Source: Saccharum officinarum (Eukaryota; Streptophyta; Magnoliopsida; Poales; Poaceae). From it: a stretch of 64,000 bases of DNA. The notes under the pieces were generated by a model, which ran no database searches, had not been told where the DNA came from, and saw only the letters and a list, made by a program, of their open reading frames with translations. Made by a program: the position numbers and the translations under genes. This document shows positions 32,919 through 43,716 of the stretch, one piece after another. The stretch lies in the NCBI GenBank assembly GCA_020631735.1, contig CM036160.1, positions 5,998,407-6,062,406 of the forward strand, given 5' to 3'. How positions within the stretch are numbered: the stretch's first letter is position 1; every line of letters starts with the position of its first letter.

Positions 32919-34115
32919 CTAGTCAAAAAACTTGACCCCATCCTTGAAATCCTTGCCGACCCCGACGTGGCGTGCTAGGCCCTCTATGTCCATGGGCTTG
33001 CCCCGGCACTCCATGCCCTGTGGCGGCTTGAGGTTGCACGGCTCCATGGACACAGCCCGCCGGCACGGTGTCTCGGGGACCTTGCGGTCGAACGCAGGTA
33101 GCAGGATCGCCAGCTGAACTCCAGCGATGTTGCTGCTCACGTACCCGAATGTGGACAGCCTGGATGTGAGTGGCTCCTCAGAGAAGCTGAGTAGGTAGAT
33201 CTCCGCGAGCACCCTCTGGTTGTGGGCCAGGTTCTCTGTCGCCTGCCGCTTCTCGTGTGGCCGCTGGAACGCGCACACCCTCGGGCCACCGGCACCCTTC
33301 ACCGCGTGCTGGTTAGAGTACCTCGACCTCAACCTCTTGTAGTAGTCGGCAAACAGTGACGCGATGAAGATGGCCGTAGAGTTGTTGGAGCCATTGCCAT
33401 AGCCGTGGCCAATGGTCGCCGTCGTAGGCGTCGCAGCCTCGTCATCGTCGGCGTCAGTTTCTGGAAGTATGTGCTCCTGCCTAGAGCACGCAAGTATCTG
33501 GTTGTACATGTCGTCGGTCGTGATGGAGGTGAAGTTGAACATCCTGATCATCCTCCGCGTCGCCGGAGCTAGGTACGAGTGGTAGTACCTAGTGACCATG
33601 CTCCACACGGGGTTGGTCGGGTGGTGCACGCTCTCCTTGGCCGGGAACAGCTGCCGGAGTTCGTCCTGGAACTCGGCCACCGTGTACAGAGATGGCGTGA
33701 AGTAGAGGTCGCTGTACAGCAGCAGCCAGTTGACCTTGGCGAGCACGAGCTGGTGCTCGTTGCAGAAGAAGAGCGGGCCCTTCAGCTGCCACCCTAATCC
33801 TAAGGTCAGCTACACGTACGCAGGCACGCCCACCGTCGCGTGTGCAGTCTGTTCATTTCGCTGGTTTATTGTGCTGAAAGCACTGTTCGCTGGTTTGTTG
33901 TGAGAGAAAAACACTGATGGATGGCTGCTGATTCTGCTGATAAGTTCAAACGAACAGGGCGGTGTCGAGGAGCCTCGTGTACGACTTCTCAATGTCCTGC
34001 CCGACCCGAGCAGGTTGGTGACGGGGTGCTTCATGTACTCCTCGATGTACTGTCCCCGTGGCGGGACCAGGTTTGCGACCCCGAGCTGGTTAGAGTATTT
34101 TTTTATATTGAACAA
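32919..34115 (-). pseudogene. GT37 (xyloglucan-type) fucosyltransferase pseudogene
   Basis: The minus-strand frame (from about 33793 to 32919) contains GPLFFCNEHQ, LVLAKVNWLLLYSDLYFTPSL, FQDELRQLFPAKESV, NPVWSMVTRYY, the FNFTSI..DDMYNQILACS region, ERRQATE-like helices, YVSSNIAGVQ and a Cys-rich end (PCRRAVSMEPCNLKPPQG). This is the C-terminal catalytic half of plant fucosyltransferases that add fucose to cell-wall polysaccharides or proteins in the Golgi. Damage is clear. The family's HHLGRYLF stretch is deleted in SVHHPTNPVW. The N-terminal membrane anchor and donor-binding part are missing. An upstream remnant (about 34110-33960, VANLVPPRGQYIEEYMKHPVT then a frame change) is separated from the main part by a MITE. 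Confidence 0.8.
33848..33960. mobile_element. Small MITE inside the fucosyltransferase pseudogene
   Basis: It has the CTGTTCATTTCGCTGG start, the core CACTGTTCGCTGGTTTGTTGTGAGAG, and the end TAAGTTCAAACGAACAGG, which is roughly the inverse of the start. It matches the common grass hAT-type MITE pattern. Exact ends and duplication are uncertain. Confidence 0.55.
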
Positions 34116-34158
34116 TCTAATAGGCCTTTCCCTTGATCGGGAGGTAAATCAGCTCCTC

Positions 34159-34735
34159 ATGGCGGAAATTGTGGGCTTCGCCTCTTATTCAGGAAACCCT
34201 GAGCACCTTTTTTCTGTTGTTTGGGTTGCTGAATTGGGGTTTGCTCTTGAAATGTCAGTGCAGAAAGGAGTTTAAACATGCCTACATTGAGTCCACAAAT
34301 CTGCTCAAGGAACACAAACAGTCAGATTTATCATCTCTTGTGGGTCAGACACAGGGACAATCTATTGTGTTTGAGTTGCTCTGATGTTCAAAGATGAATG
34401 ATTTGTACATCGTACCAGCAAAGTCTGTAGACGTCAAGACTACTGTTCACTCTAGAACTAGAACTTTTGCGACCTTATCAGGCAACTACATGAAGGCAAA
34501 ATATCTCCAATTCATATCCTGCTTCATTGGTTGGAATTCAACTGCAGTATGACCGATACAGGGAAATTTTTCACCAAGATTCCATATGTTGCAAAGCAAA
34601 AGGGAGGGACTTTGTGCTAAAAACGTCATCTTGTCAGAGTAATCCCACATACTGCCAGAGTCAGTCGATGCTGATTTCCAACAGATCAAAAAAAGCTATA
34701 ACCAGCAGAAGCATTCTAGTATTATAATAGCAAAG
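34159..34735 (+). pseudogene. Decayed copy of the Rx-N-like gene family
   Basis: It opens CAGCTCCTCATGGCGGAAAT, like the start of copy D (CAGCTCCCCTGCCATGGCGG). Pieces follow in order but in different frames: FKHAYIESTNLLKEHKQ (34260-34325, compare YVEAMELLDKHKQ of D), and near 34527-34640 VGIQLQYDRY, then HQDSICCKAKGRDFVLKT, matching the RPDPACCK..LCANN block of B and D. The central conserved region is mostly deleted. It is a strongly decayed family member with no usable frame. Confidence 0.65.
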
Positions 34736-36063
34736 AAATGGAGCACAATCATTGTCATGACGATAAAACAGCAGGAACAACGGCTTCACATGATTATGGC
34801 AACATACTTGATGCCATTAACTGAAATTACCAACTCCTTGCTGTGTTTTTTCTTGAGCATCCCCAGTTGTGCTAAGCAAGGTGCTTCACAAATTCACATT
34901 GCTGGTTAGTCAATTAGCTGGTATAAGAAACTAATTCACAATCTCGTCATCAGCTAGGTTTTACAGAGTTCATGTTGTGTGGCATATGCTAATCTATGCA
35001 ACCTCTATATTCTTTTTATGAAACGTTGATGACCTAATGCCAGAACATGCTGAAAAGGTTTTTTTTACCGGTAAGAAAAAAATTTCGGTCCCCAGCAATA
35101 AATGTGAAATTTCAGAAATTTCAGAAATATCGGATCAAATTTAAATAAATTCAAATTGATTTTTAAATAAATTTGGTATCATTTCACTAGAAAAACTCTC
35201 TAATCCATCATCCATCACAAATTTTTATAACATCAACGAAATAACACAGTATATCACCGTAGTAATACAGCGGGCTGACAGTGGGTGAGCTGCATATGCT
35301 AGTGCTATCGAATGTGTGAGTGAGAAAATTAAATAAATTTGAAGAAATTTAGGGCTTTGATAAGACTAGAGGATATGGAGGGTCATTTTAGTGTGGTTTG
35401 ATGTAATTTTGGAGCGGAAGATGAATTTAACCGAAAAATTTTGACCAATATAAAATTTTTTCGGGCCTCAGCGAAAAAGGTGATATTTTGGAAATTTGGG
35501 CGATATTTCGCCGAAATTGTTAACCTCCTGAAACAGTCAGTCAGATAATTTTTACCCTTTCAGGTGCATTCTCATGTTGTTCATACAAAGAATGGAGCAA
35601 CATACCTCAAATGGACCTTAAATCAATAGACGATGCAACTGATGACCATTCAATTCCAAGTTCATGGTTCCAAGTGCATTTAGAGACTGTACTACAATTT
35701 GTACATGCATATTCAGTTCCAAGTGCATTTAGAAAAAGCTGAAACAATCATCCTCAATGCAGAAGCAGGAAAAAAAAGGCTAATTTGAAAGTCAGATTCA
35801 AGATTCACTTTTCAAGTGAATAGGTCCACAAAATACATTCAGTTCCAAGTGCTCTCTTAAACTACCAATGTAACTAACTCTGAACCTCAAATATAGTCGC
35901 CATAGTCATGATCATAAACAACAAGTGAGGGAAAACATAAGGTCCATAGCTGGCCATGGCGGCTTACACTACATGAAATTAAACTACCAAACAAAATACT
36001 AACAAACATTGCAAAGCATTAGCTCTGCAAGACGCTAACTGCATTACATTAAGCTTGGTGGAT
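34736..36063. other. Intergenic, AT-rich repeat-like
   Basis: No gene is seen. About 35055-35525 is rich in GAAATTTC and AATTTCGG motifs (TTTCAGAAATTTCAGAAATATCGG at one end, GATATTTCGCCGAAATTG at the other), suggesting an old non-autonomous repeat. The rest is low-GC sequence without supportable features. Confidence 0.4.
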
Positions 36064-36150
36064 TTATAAATTGGACAGGTACTGCAATATTACAGCTTGG
36101 CAGTGATCAATTTGTCTCTGCTGGCGATTGCAGTTTCCTGCTCGCACAAT

Positions 36151-36751
36151 CTGAAAAGCACCAAGCATAAACATTATAAAATTGTAGCAGAACAAAAAAG
36201 TTAATAAAGATAAAACGATAGAGTGCCCACTGTGTACTATCAACAAGCAGAATAAATTAATGTACAAGCCAGAACACTACAAAATATTATATTATAATTT
36301 CTTAGAGTGCAAATTCCAAAGGTAGTCAAGGACTCAAGGTATGGTTTTTTTGGTGTGAGATTTAGATCTGAAATAGTAGAAGATATATGGAAATAATAGA
36401 TCAACAATGACTGGGTTGAGGGAAGAAAAACATCCAGCATGACACATCTTGGTAGTTTATCAAAATCTACTTAAAAAATCGATGCCAACCACAATCAGAT
36501 GTGATATTCATAATAATGTCATATATTTGGTTTCTCTAAAACCGAACAAGATTGTCACCAATATTAAGTTTTATAGATAAATATTATTTGCATTTTAATA
36601 AATATATACAAAACCAAAAGTAAGATAAGAAAATGCATACAGATATAAATATTATTTGCATTCTAGTAAATATATACAAAATTAGAAGATAAGAAAACTC
36701 ATACAAGCTCTACATTGCACCATAACATCTAGGCAATGGACTAGAATGTAC
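36151..36751 (-). other. Intron of the F-box gene
   Basis: 601 bp between a GT donor (minus strand, 36751-36750) and an AG acceptor (36152-36151). It is AT-rich with no internal gene. Confidence 0.6.
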
Positions 36752-37486
36752 CTGGAGTGTAGAAGCTCATGAATGGGAAGATGGTGAATTCGGTCACAAG
36801 CTCACTTATGCTCTTCTTGAGACCTGACCTGAGGTCCAATGCAATGGTACCGGCCTCTGTGCTGAGAAAGATGACACCAATACCATCAGCAAAACCAACC
36901 GCAAGGGTTGTGCGCCACAGATTGTCAATGCGGATGACCCTGTATTGTACCCATCTAGTAAGTCCCCCGGGATCCACTTTTCTTGACCACAAGTAAAGAC
37001 TTGAACCCTTAACTCCGGCAAACCCCAGTTGAACGATCCTCAGTTACAATGTGAACATCAAACCATCGGTATATGTAAGGCGCATCGATCATAGATAAGC
37101 AATTCTTCTCCAGATCAAATTTCACAATGTTGTTACTCCCAGCAATGTTGAAGTAGAGTTCATCTCCAATAAGAATACTAGTCTTGGTGTTGGCGACAAA
37201 CAACATCCCCATTCCTGTGTCCAGAGAGATTGTTGCCCCCCATGTCCCAGTCTTCGAAGAGTACACACATGCCCACATCTTCATGACGCCACCGTAGGCT
37301 TGACCACTTAAACGGAGAAAGCCAGAGCCCACGGAGACAACGAGGAAGGGGCCACAATGGCAATCGTGGTGATTGCAGCTACTCACAGCGCATAGAACCG
37401 CTGAGGAGCTTTGATGAAAATGTCGATTTGGTTCCGGGGCAGCCTTTGGCAGTCTCCTGTGATGGGGTCCCAGACAAGGAGTCTGT

Positions 37487-37768
37487 TGTCACGTACTGAG
37501 TATAGCTACCATTATATGCTTTCATCTTTCACTCTATTGGGCCTGTAAGCCGGCGTGTGGGCCGCGTGGTTGTATCGGGCCAAGGCCCACGAATTCATGA
37601 ACCTAAGTACTCACTGTGAGGGTGGTTGGGCGGTCAGCGAAAAAATAACAAACCAAATTCCTCTTTCCTTCTTCCTCATGAGCTCTCTCCTGCTCGAGGC
37701 AGCTTCGCCGTGCACATCGCCATGCGTGTATGCCGGCAGCCCCTCTCCTACTAGCCAAGGTCGCCACA
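37487..37768 (+). repeat. 5' LTR of the gypsy element
   Basis: TGTCACGTACTGAGTATAGC to AAGGTCGCCACA. It is followed by the primer-site-like TGGTACCAGAGC at 37771-37782. Confidence 0.92.
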
Positions 37769-37991
37769 TTTGGTACCAGAGCTAGTTACCTTCTCCCTGT
37801 CGCAACCCGAGTATCTGCCCTGCCAATCTGTTTCGCCATCACCTTGGCTAGCCCACTGCCAGCACCTACTCTGTCAACAAATCCACCACCACCATCACCA
37901 CCATCACCACCACCACCACCACCGCCGCCGCCTCAACCCCAATCACACGGCTCGCTAGCGCGCAAACCCAAACCCCCAACCCTAACAGGCC

Positions 37992-39270
37992 ATGTCAATG
38001 GTGGAGGAGAAATTGGATGCACTCGCTGCACAGATGAAATCGATGTTGCTGCTCATGGAGACCTTCAACCAGTGGCGCCTAGAGGTCGACCACTTATCCA
38101 CTGAGCTCTCCAAGGATGTGAAGAATCTCACATCACGCATCGAGGCGTTGGAAGCGAAATCTCCTACCGCTCCACCTAAGGCCCCGTCGCACGAGGAAGA
38201 GGGGCGGGACAAGAGCCACGACGACGAATCAACTACACAGGGGTTGGATAAGGGGACGCTTGTCCTCTAGCCACCCCTGGCCAATGGTCAGTATACTAGA
38301 TCCCCACCTCACCCTATTGACATGGGCGATTCTGCACAGTACTATCATCCACACATGCCTTACCATTATCAGAAGGAGATTAGGTTGCCCAAAGCTGTGT
38401 TTCCTAAGTTTGATGGATTCAATCCTAAAGTCTGGTGTGAGAAGTGTGAAAAGTACTTTAACATGTATCACATTCCTATGCATCTATGGTCTAATTTGCC
38501 ACCATACACTTTAAGGGTCGTGCTGAACTTTGGTTACAAACATATGAAGCACAACATTCTGATTCGGATATTAGTTGGGCTGAACTCTATATTGTAGTAG
38601 AGTCCAAGTTTGGTAAAGACCTATACCACAATGCATTGCATGACTTTTTGCAAATTAAACAAACTGCTGATGTGCAAGAGTATTGTGATCGATTTCAAAC
38701 TGCTATGCACAAAGTGTTAGTTCACAACAAGTCTTTAGATGATGTTTTCTTTGTTAGCAAGTTCCTGCAAGGGTTGAATCCTGACATTAAATCTGCAATA
38801 GCTCTACATAAACTGAGAACGGTTGATTCCGCATTGTCTTTGGCTCTCATGCAGGCCTTAATGATGGAGACTCAACCAAAGCAATTTTTCAGAAGAAATG
38901 GCCGAGACTTTCACAAAAACCATGGCCGACCACCACCAAATACTCAGCCTGGTATTATTGGGCCTCCACCCCACCAAACTGATGAAGCTAAACCAAGATG
39001 GGATGATAAGCTTGCTACTTTGAGAACTCAGAGGAGGGCACAAGGCATGTGCATGAAATGTGGTGAAAATGGGGGAAGAATCATAAGTGCCTTGACAAGG
39101 TGGCTTTGCATGTTCTGGAGGAATTTCTGGAAGCTGTGCAAACTGAGCCAGTCAAGGATGACTCATCTGAAGATTCTAGTGATGATGCTGATGAAGTCTT
39201 TAGTTTGTCCCAGAGTGCTGTTGAAGGGATCCAGGGCAAGAAAACCATCAAATTATCTGGTCTGGTGAAT
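37992..39270 (+). pseudogene. Gypsy gag (broken)
   Basis: The ATG at 37992 opens MSMVEEKLDALAAQMKSM. A TAG at 38268-38270 ends the first part. The capsid region continues in the same frame (LPKAVFPKFDGFNPKVWCEKCEKYF), changes frame near 38510, then runs DLYHNALHDFLQIKQTADVQEY and FLQGLNPDIKSAI. A single zinc knuckle (CMKCGEN..NHKC) near 39047-39085 is split by another frame change. Gag packages the element RNA in its particle. Confidence 0.8.
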
Positions 39271-39802
39271 AAGCAAGAAATCATGATACTTATTGATTCA
39301 GGAAGTTCCTGTTCCTTCATCAATGACATGACAGTGTAGACTCTGCAGTGCTCAATTACCTCTGCTCCATCTGTGTCAGTGACAGCAAGTCCATAATATT
39401 TTCTCTTGGTCGACTCAGGGCCAAACATTTACACACCATGTTAGGGTGTTGCCTATCTCTTTCTTTGATCTGGTACTAGGCATGGATTGCCTTGAATCAC
39501 ATAGCCCTATATGGATCCACTGGAAAAGGAAACTCTTAAGATTTTCTTATCAGGGTTCCCGCATCAGTCTCAGAGGCATCAAGGACTCCACCTCCACATG
39601 TCCTAAGATCAAGCTCAGGAAACTTAAAGGACTGGTACATAAGGGTGGCATTGCCCAAGTTGTTCATCTGTGTCCCATCACTACAGAGGAAGCATCTACC
39701 ACCACAATCCCAGCAGAGGTTCCACTAATTTCGGATGTCAAACCAGTTAATATGAAACCGTACTGCTACTCTCCAACTCAAAAGGACGAGATAGAAAGGT
39801 AG
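39100..39802 (+). pseudogene. Gypsy aspartic protease region
   Basis: IMILIDSGSSCSFI (about 39280-39322) carries the DSG active site of retroviral-type proteases, here with the retroelement form DSGSS. A TAG follows at 39337-39339. The linker resumes at 39446 (PISFFDLVLGMDCLESHSPI), ending at a stop at 39802 before RT. Confidence 0.75.
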
Positions 39803-39811
39803 ATTAAGGAG

Positions 39812-41062
39812 ATGTTGGCTAATGGGATCATCCAACCAAGCCACAACCCATTTGCTTCTCAGGTTATCCTCGTGAAAAAGAAAGATGGGTCCTGGTGTTT
39901 CTGCGTAGACTACCGCCAGCTCAACAATATTACAGTTAAGGATAAATACCCATTGCCCATAGTGGATGAGCTTCTTGATGAACTTCATGGTGCAGCTTGG
40001 TTTACCAAACTGTACATGCGCTCAAGCTATGACCATATCAGAGTTGTGCCAACTGATGAAGCCAAAACAACATTTAGGACACACCACAGTCATTGGGAGT
40101 TTAGAGTCATGCCATTTGGGTTGACCAATGCCCTTGCAACATTTCAAGCACTCATGAGCACTATATTTCAGCCTCTGCTCACGAAGTGTATCTTAGTATT
40201 TGTTGATGATATCCTTATTTATATCAAGACACTTAGTGAACATCTAGAGCACTTGACTCAAGTCTTCAGTATCCTCCATCAACACCAGTTGTACTTGAAG
40301 ATGTCTAAGTGTTCCTTTGCTCGGAAGTCCCTTGAGTATCTTGGTCATATCATCGGTGAGCAAGGAGTTTCCACTGACCGCAAGAAAACTAAAGCCATAG
40401 CCAACTGGCCAACTCCAACTGATGCCAAATAGTTAAGAAGCTTTCTAGGCTTGTCAGGCTACTACAGGAAGTTCATCAAAGGGTATGGAACCATCAGTAG
40501 ACCCTTGACAGACTTGTTGAAGAAACATTCTCTATTTCATTGGACACCCCAACATCAACTTTGTTTTGACACATTGAAGCATGCTCTGGTGTCAGCTCCT
40601 GTGTTAGCTCTCCTTGATTTCATTAGAGGTTTTCACATTAAGACAGATGCTTCAGCTAATGGCATTGGTGCAGTGCTCTCTCAAAACCAACACCCTATTG
40701 CATACATCAGTAAATCTCTAGGCCCAAGGCTCAAGCTATGTCCACTAATGAAAAAAGAATGCATGGCTCTCATTTTGGCTGTCACCAAGTGGAAGCCATA
40801 GTTGCAACACATGGAGTTCACCATTGCTACAGATCATCATAGTCTGGTACATTTGGGTGATCAGAAGTTACTAGAAGGCATGCAGCACAAGGCCTTCATC
40901 AAGCTGCTTGGATTACAATACAAGATCATTCACAAGAAAGGGGTGGAAAACCAAGCAGCAGATGCCCTATCCAGACAACTTGACACACATTCATTATTAA
41001 CAGTGTCCTCACTCACACCAAGATGGCTGGAAATTATAGTGGAAGGCTATCACCAAGATGAG
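39812..41062 (+). pseudogene. Gypsy reverse transcriptase and RNase H
   Basis: RT motifs appear in order: VKKKDGSWCFCVDYRQLN, PFGLTNALATFQ, and the catalytic FVDDILIY (about 40198-40222), then LEYLGHII. A TAG at 40430-40432 precedes LRSFLGLSGYYRKFI. RNase H follows with TDASANGIGAVLSQ and a second TAG at about 40799-40801, then TDHHSLVHL and NQAADALSR. The catalytic YxDD aspartates are intact, but the two stops prevent a continuous polyprotein. Confidence 0.88.
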
Positions 41063-41073
41063 CACATCAACAA

Positions 41074-42385
41074 TTGCTGACTGAGTTAGCTCTCACTGGA
41101 TCCAATGATAAAGGCTTCTCATTGCAAGATGGAGTTATCAGATACAAGAACAGGATATGGTTAGGTAATCACAAAGAGGCTCACCAAGCCATCCTACTAG
41201 CACAACATTCCAGTGGGTTGGGAGGTCACAGTGGCATCACTGCCACTTACCAAAAGGTCAAATCTCTCTTTGCTTGGCCTCACATGAAACAGGATGTTCA
41301 TGATTACATTACAGCCTGCCAGGTATGTGCACAGGCCAAAACTGAACACAGTAAGCTACCTGGTCTTTTGCAACCTTTACCCATACCACAATTTGCATGG
41401 CATACCATTAGTATGGATTTCATAGAAGGACTTCCTAAATCCAAAACTTATGACACAATTCTGGTTGTCATCGATAGACGACAAGCTTACCAAATATGCA
41501 CATTTCATTTGTTTATACCACCCATATACTGCTATCACTGTGGCTCAAGCATTCCTTGCCAATATATATAAGCTTCATGGCATGCCCACTGTCATTATCT
41601 TTGATAGAGATAGAGTTTTCACCAGCTCCTTTTGGCAAGAACTATTCAAGCTGACTAATACCACCTTAAACATGAGTTTAGCCTACCCCCCAAACTGATG
41701 GCCAAACTAAGCACTTAAACCAATGCTTAGAAACGTATCTGAGATGCACCGTCCAATCTTGTCCTACCAAATGGGCTCAGTGGATACCACTGGCTGAGTT
41801 TTGGTACAACTCCACCTACCACTCCGCTCATGGTCTTACCCCATTCGAAGCTCTTTATGGCCATAAACCTAGACATTTTGGCATCAGTATTATATTACAG
41901 ATGTGTGTACTATCATTGACCTGAACAACTGGTTGCATGAACGTCAGTCTATGCTTGATCATATCCAATAGAACTTGCAGCGAGCTCAACACCGCATGAA
42001 GACTCAGGCTGACAAGAATCGTCAGGAAAGACAATTTCAGGTGGGAGACTGGGTGTATGTCAAGCTTCAGCCTTATGTCCAACAATCTGTGCAGCGTAGA
42101 GCCAATCAGAAATTGAGCTTCAAGTATTTGGGACCTTACCTGATTCTCCAGAAGATCAGTCAGGTGGCATACAAATTGCAGCTACCAGCTTCAAGCCAAA
42201 TTCATCCTGCCATTCATGTGTCCCAGCTGAAAAAGGCATTGCCTCCTCAGGTGACTATTTCTGCTGATGATGAACTCAATTTGTTGACTCTTTTTCTCAG
42301 TTTGCCTGCAGTTCAAGTGCTGGGTCACAGGCTGCAATTGAATGGCCATCATGTGGTGCCTCAAGCTCTTGTGCAGCGGCAGTAG
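41074..42385 (+). pseudogene. Gypsy integrase, catalytically altered
   Basis: The zinc-binding HHCC part is visible (HSSGLGGHSG to CQVCAQ). The core begins WHTISMDFIEGLPKSK with the first Asp, changes frame near 41470 (DDKLTKYAHF), and has the second Asp in FDRDRVFTS. The third catalytic residue in TDGQTE is Lys here (GGCCAAACTAAG, about 41697-41709), after another frame change. The C-terminal part (41975-42385) has VGDWVYVKLQPY, SFKYLGPYLI and IHPAIHVSQLKKALPP, without a chromodomain that I can recognise. Confidence 0.8.
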
Positions 42386-42509
42386 TGTCTGCCACATTGG
42401 GCCCAATGGGAGTCAGTCTCTTCTCTGCCCCAAGCTTGTCTGCATCTGCTACATCTACAACTGCTCCTTCTGCATGGCAGGGACACGATGTTGCTTAAGG
42501 GGGAGGGGA

Positions 42510-42779
42510 TGTCACATACTCAGTATAGCTACCATTATATGCTTTCAGCTTTCAGTCTATTGGGCCTATAATCCGGCGTGTGGGCTGCGTGGTTGTATCG
42601 AGCCAAGGCCCATGAATTCATGAACCTAAGTACTCGCTATGAGGGTGGTTGGGCGGTCAGCGAAAAAATAACAAACCAAATTCCTCTTTCCTTCTTCCTC
42701 CCGAGCTCTCTCCTGCTCGAGGCGGCTTCGCCGTGCGTGTACGCCGGCAGACCCTCTCCTACCGGCCGAGGTCACCACA
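42510..42779 (+). repeat. 3' LTR of the gypsy element
   Basis: TGTCACATACTCAGTATAGC to GAGGTCACCACA, highly similar to 37487-37768 apart from scattered substitutions and a 12-base difference near the end. Followed by TCTGT. Confidence 0.92.
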
Positions 42780-43133
42780 TCTGTCTGCGTTTCCTGGTGC
42801 CCCGCAGAGGACCCACCCATGGCAGCAGTCGAGCATCCACATGTGGTTGTAATCGAAAAGCGGCGGTTGGAACAATGCCGATGTGGTGGGGACTAAGAGA
42901 GGCATACGTTTGGGTGCGGTGTCATTGGAGAGGAAGAAGACGAGCATGGGAGGTATGTGGTGGAACTCACTATAGCGGCGGCCAAATGCTGGGTCGGAGA
43001 GGATGCGGCGCCAGAGCTTGCAGACGACAGAGGCGTGGACGAGGTGCGCGGGCTCGTTGGGCGGGACGCGGAGGAGGATTTTTGTGATCGTGTCTTCGGT
43101 GAGCACCGGCAGCGCCGTGTGCAGCGGCGCCAT

Positions 43134-43716
43134 TGCTAGCAGCCTTCTACTTGGTGAGATGTGAGTGGAGATTGACTAGGGTTTGGTGGAGATTCACTGA
43201 TTTGGGGAAGAATGCGGAAGAGTGACTGAGCGAGGAGATATGCTGGTATGGGCTCTTTTTTCCCCTTCTTCTGTGGGCCTCACCTCACTGAATGGCCTTT
43301 CTATTGATTGATTGACTGGCATGAGCCCTCATTTCTTCGGGCCGTCATATGCCCGATCGAGGCTTTACTGCTTGTGGGCTCTCTTTTTTTTTTAATGTTG
43401 TGGGCTTTAGAGGAAGCAGCGTACTCATCATTAATTAAATGCCACATAACACTCCTCTCTCAGTCCCAAGACTTTGTTCTTTTTATTAGAGTTCAATTTA
43501 GCTAGAAGTTATGTTAGTCGTGATTCAGGTAGACATGTTTCTACTAGCCCAATAAGTCTGCCTCCTCCTCTGTAAGTCTTCCCCATCTCTCTCAAAAATA
43601 TCTTCCTACTCACTCGTCTATTGCACGCTTCACAGCGCAAGTGCAGCCGTCAACCCGCCCCATTCCTCATTCGCTGTAGTGGCCATCTCTCCCCACGCGC
43701 CCTCATCCCACGCTGT
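43134..43716 (-). other. Upstream region of the F-box gene
   Basis: No coding sequence. It would contain the F-box promoter (reading leftward), but I see no clear TATA box. The last 200 bases (from about 43506) appear to belong to the GC-rich element that resumes at 47594. Confidence 0.4.

Larger units (their letters stand above)
37487..42779 (+). mobile_element. Complete Ty3/gypsy retrotransposon in the F-box gene (5293 bp)
   Basis: LTRs of 282 and 270 bp, flanked by exact TCTGT duplications (37482-37486 and 42780-42784). Order: LTR, primer site, gag, protease, reverse transcriptase, RNase H, integrase, polypurine tract (TTAAGGGGGAGGGGAT, 42495-42510), LTR. RT before integrase is the gypsy order. 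All domains are recognisable but gag and pol carry several stops and frame changes, so it is dead. It lies antisense to the host gene. Confidence 0.93.
36064..43133 (-). pseudogene. F-box protein gene split by a Ty3/gypsy insertion
   Basis: On the minus strand the start ATG at 43131-43133 opens MAPLHTALPVL, then an F-box (TEDTITKILLRVPPNEPAHLVHASVVCKLWRRILSDPAFGRR, residues about 12-52 when read through). The frame continues to CGAPGNAD at 42785, where the TCTGT duplication and the gypsy element intervene. Coding resumes below 37487 with LLVWDPITGD, a kelch/FBA-like C-terminal region (LRLSGQAYGG, KTGTWGATISL, GDELYFNIAGSNNIVKFDLEKNCLS, GFAGVKGSSLYLW). A donor CCAG|GTACAT at 36752/36751 and acceptor TTTTCAG at 36151 give a last exon 36150-36064 ending LQYLSNL. 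Frame changes near 37390 and 37050 add damage. Such proteins normally act as substrate adaptors of SCF ubiquitin ligases. Confidence 0.82.

Noticed and set aside
33579..33797. Plus-strand frame with AEEERALQLPP-type end
   Set aside because: Antisense shadow of the fucosyltransferase pseudogene.
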